Source: Paenibacillus qinlingensis (GTDB lineage: Bacteria > Bacillota > Bacilli > Paenibacillales > NBRC-103111). From it: 64,000 nt of DNA. Under the pieces are notes generated by a model. The model was not told the DNA's origin and searched no databases. It saw only the letters and a program-made list of their open reading frames with translations. This document shows, piece after piece, positions 62,818-64,000 of the stretch. Location: contig NZ_JABMKY010000010.1 in NCBI RefSeq assembly GCF_013204845.1, positions 62,001 to 126,000 of the forward strand. The letters run 5' to 3'. A program made the position numbers and the translations under genes. Position 1 is the stretch's first letter. Each line of letters opens with the position of its first letter.

Positions 62818-64000
62818 ATGACTACAGCCGTAGAAGCACAAGCCAGGGGTAAGCGTGTAAGACTTGATAAGCCGGAGCTTCTAGCTCCAGCAGGTAATTT
62901 GGAAAAACTGAAATTTGCGATTCATTATGGCGCAGATGCTGTATATATCGGTGGACAGAAGTATGGTCTACGCTCTAACGCGGATAATTTCTCCAAAGAG
63001 GAGATGCGTGAAGGAGTCGAATTTGCGAAGCAATATGGTGCCAAAGTTTTCGTAGCAACGAATATCTACGCACATAATGAGGATATTGAAGGCTTAGATG
63101 AGTACTTGCGAGGGCTTCAGGAGGTTGGTATATCGGCAATTATCGCCGCAGATCCCATTATCATGGAAACATGTCGACGTGTTGCTCCGAAGCTCGAAGT
63201 CCACGTTAGTACGCAACAGTCGGTAATGAATTGGCAAACGGTACAGTTCTGGAAAGATCAAGGTATCGAACGTGTCGTATTGGCGCGTGAAGTCAGCATG
63301 CAGGAAATCGATGAAATCAAAGCGCATGTGGATGTCGAAATTGAAGCCTTTATTCATGGGGCTATGTGCAGTTCCTACTCGGGGCGGTGTGTGCTTTCCA
63401 ATCACTTTACGGATCGCGACTCGAACCGCGGCGGCTGTTCGCAATCTTGCCGCTGGAAATATGATCTATTCACGAAAGATCAGCCGCTTGATGCCCCATT
63501 GGCAACGGATTTCCCCATGTTTGCTGAGGATGATGATGCTTTCACCATGGGATCCAAGGATTTAAGCATGATTGATCATATCGCGGATATGATTGAATCG
63601 GGTGTGGATAGCTTTAAGATCGAAGGCAGAATGAAGAGTATTCACTATGTGGCGACGGTTGTGAATGCTTATCGTCAGGCGATCGATGCTTATTTCGAGG
63701 ATCCTGAGCACTTCAAGCTGAATCCTGTGTGGCAGGATGAGATTCATAAAGCGGCGAATCGACCTCTGAACGATGGATTCTTTTATGAAGCGCCGGGTCA
63801 TGAGGACCACATTTTTGAACCAGAAGATAAGGTCGTTGGCTTTGATTTCGTTGGATTAGTTATGGGGTATAACGCAGAAACGGGTGTTGCCCTTATTCAG
63901 CAAAGGAATCATTTCAAGCCAGGGCAAGAAATTGAGTTTTTCGGTCCTGAAGGGACGCATTTTAAACAAACGGTTGGCGTTATCCAAGATGAAGCGGGTC
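62818..64000 (+). CDS. trhP2: U32 family protein, TrhP2-like, 3' end outside the window
   Basis: ATG 62818 opens a frame that stays open to the end of the window (394 residues seen). It has the U32 start KPELLAPAGNLEKLKFAIHYGADAVYIGG, STQQSVMNWQTVQFWKDQGI, and the four-Cys metal site in AMCSSYSGRCVLSNHF and GGCSQSCRWKYD, then VDSFKIEGRMKSIHYVATVV. In B. subtilis this is YrrO (TrhP2), partner of the preceding gene; the Cys cluster is expected to hold an Fe-S centre. AAGGTG lies about 11 bases upstream. Confidence 0.9.
   Translation, partial: MTTAVEAQARGKRVRLDKPELLAPAGNLEKLKFAIHYGADAVYIGGQKYGLRSNADNFSKEEMREGVEFAKQYGAKVFVATNIYAHNEDIEGLDEYLRGLQEVGISAIIAADPIIMETCRRVAPKLEVHVSTQQSVMNWQTVQFWKDQGIERVVLAREVSMQEIDEIKAHVDVEIEAFIHGAMCSSYSGRCVLSNHFTDRDSNRGGCSQSCRWKYDLFTKDQPLDAPLATDFPMFAEDDDAFTMGSKDLSMIDHIADMIESGVDSFKIEGRMKSIHYVATVVNAYRQAIDAYFEDPEHFKLNPVWQDEIHKAANRPLNDGFFYEAPGHEDHIFEPEDKVVGFDFVGLVMGYNAETGVALIQQRNHFKPGQEIEFFGPEGTHFKQTVGVIQDEAG

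Overview
The window looks like a piece of a spore-forming Bacillales chromosome, most likely Paenibacillus or a close relative. The gene order follows the Bacillus subtilis blocks rplU-prp-rpmA-spo0B-obg, bofC-ruv-queA-tgt-yajC, yrbG-spoVB-comN-secDF, recJ-apt-relA-dtd, hisS-aspS-tcdA-rarA, cymR-iscS-yrrD and alaS-ireB-ruvX-yrzB-mltG-trhP. It carries sporulation genes (spo0B, bofC, spoIID-like, spoVB, safA-like), two T-box leaders and frequent GTG/TTG starts behind strong Shine-Dalgarno (SD) sites. Features found only here, such as ruvC, separate secD and secF, and a membrane-anchored Spo0B, point away from Bacillus itself. No rRNA, tRNA, CRISPR array, IS element or prophage was recognised.

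Layout. 1-4.1 kb: end of an RNase E/G gene, L21 leader, rplU-prp-rpmA, spo0B-obg. 4.2-7.1 kb: TrpD-fold protein, secreted NlpC/P60 hydrolase, Nudix protein. 7.3-12.6 kb: ACT regulator pheB, hom, thrB, pheA, then a SafA-like LysM protein. 12.6-13.7 kb (minus): SigW-like ECF sigma factor and an unannotated-size 54-residue membrane protein. 13.8-21.8 kb: bofC, ruvCAB, spoIID-like, queA, tgt, yajC. 21.8-27.5 kb: membrane proteins, spoVB, comN. 27.6-36.9 kb: secD, secF, a degenerate CDF protein, recJ, apt, relA, dtd and a small protein. 37-40.6 kb: membrane-anchored FAD protein, acidic protein, divergent doxX/hxlR. 40.6-48.5 kb: T-box, hisS, aspS, tcdA, a PadR/MFS pair, rarA. 48.5-51.6 kb: minus-strand island (DUF3889, AlkZ-related, mnmA) with a repeat-rich 0.8 kb gap. 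52-64 kb: cymR, iscS, PRC-barrel protein, AI-2E-type permease, DUF3951, T-box, alaS, ireB, ruvX, two DUF1292 genes, mltG, two U32 genes (the last runs off the end).

Functionally most of the window is housekeeping: translation and tRNA modification (rplU, rpmA, obg, queA, tgt, tcdA, mnmA with iscS as sulfur donor, trhP pair, three aminoacyl-tRNA synthetases), recombination (ruvCAB, recJ, rarA, ruvX), secretion (secD, secF, yajC), the stringent response (relA), and threonine/phenylalanine synthesis.

The most interesting unexplained signals are non-coding. (1) A roughly 90-bp structured element occurs three times (5378, 9155, 51594), and its first helix is kept by paired changes. (2) A near-consensus promoter carrying two Fur boxes (55844-55900) drives a transcript toward 55580 that contains no convincing gene, so it is a candidate iron-responsive RNA. 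(3) The cymR leader can form two mutually exclusive helices. (4) The hisS-aspS T-box has adjacent His and Asp codons where a specifier could lie.
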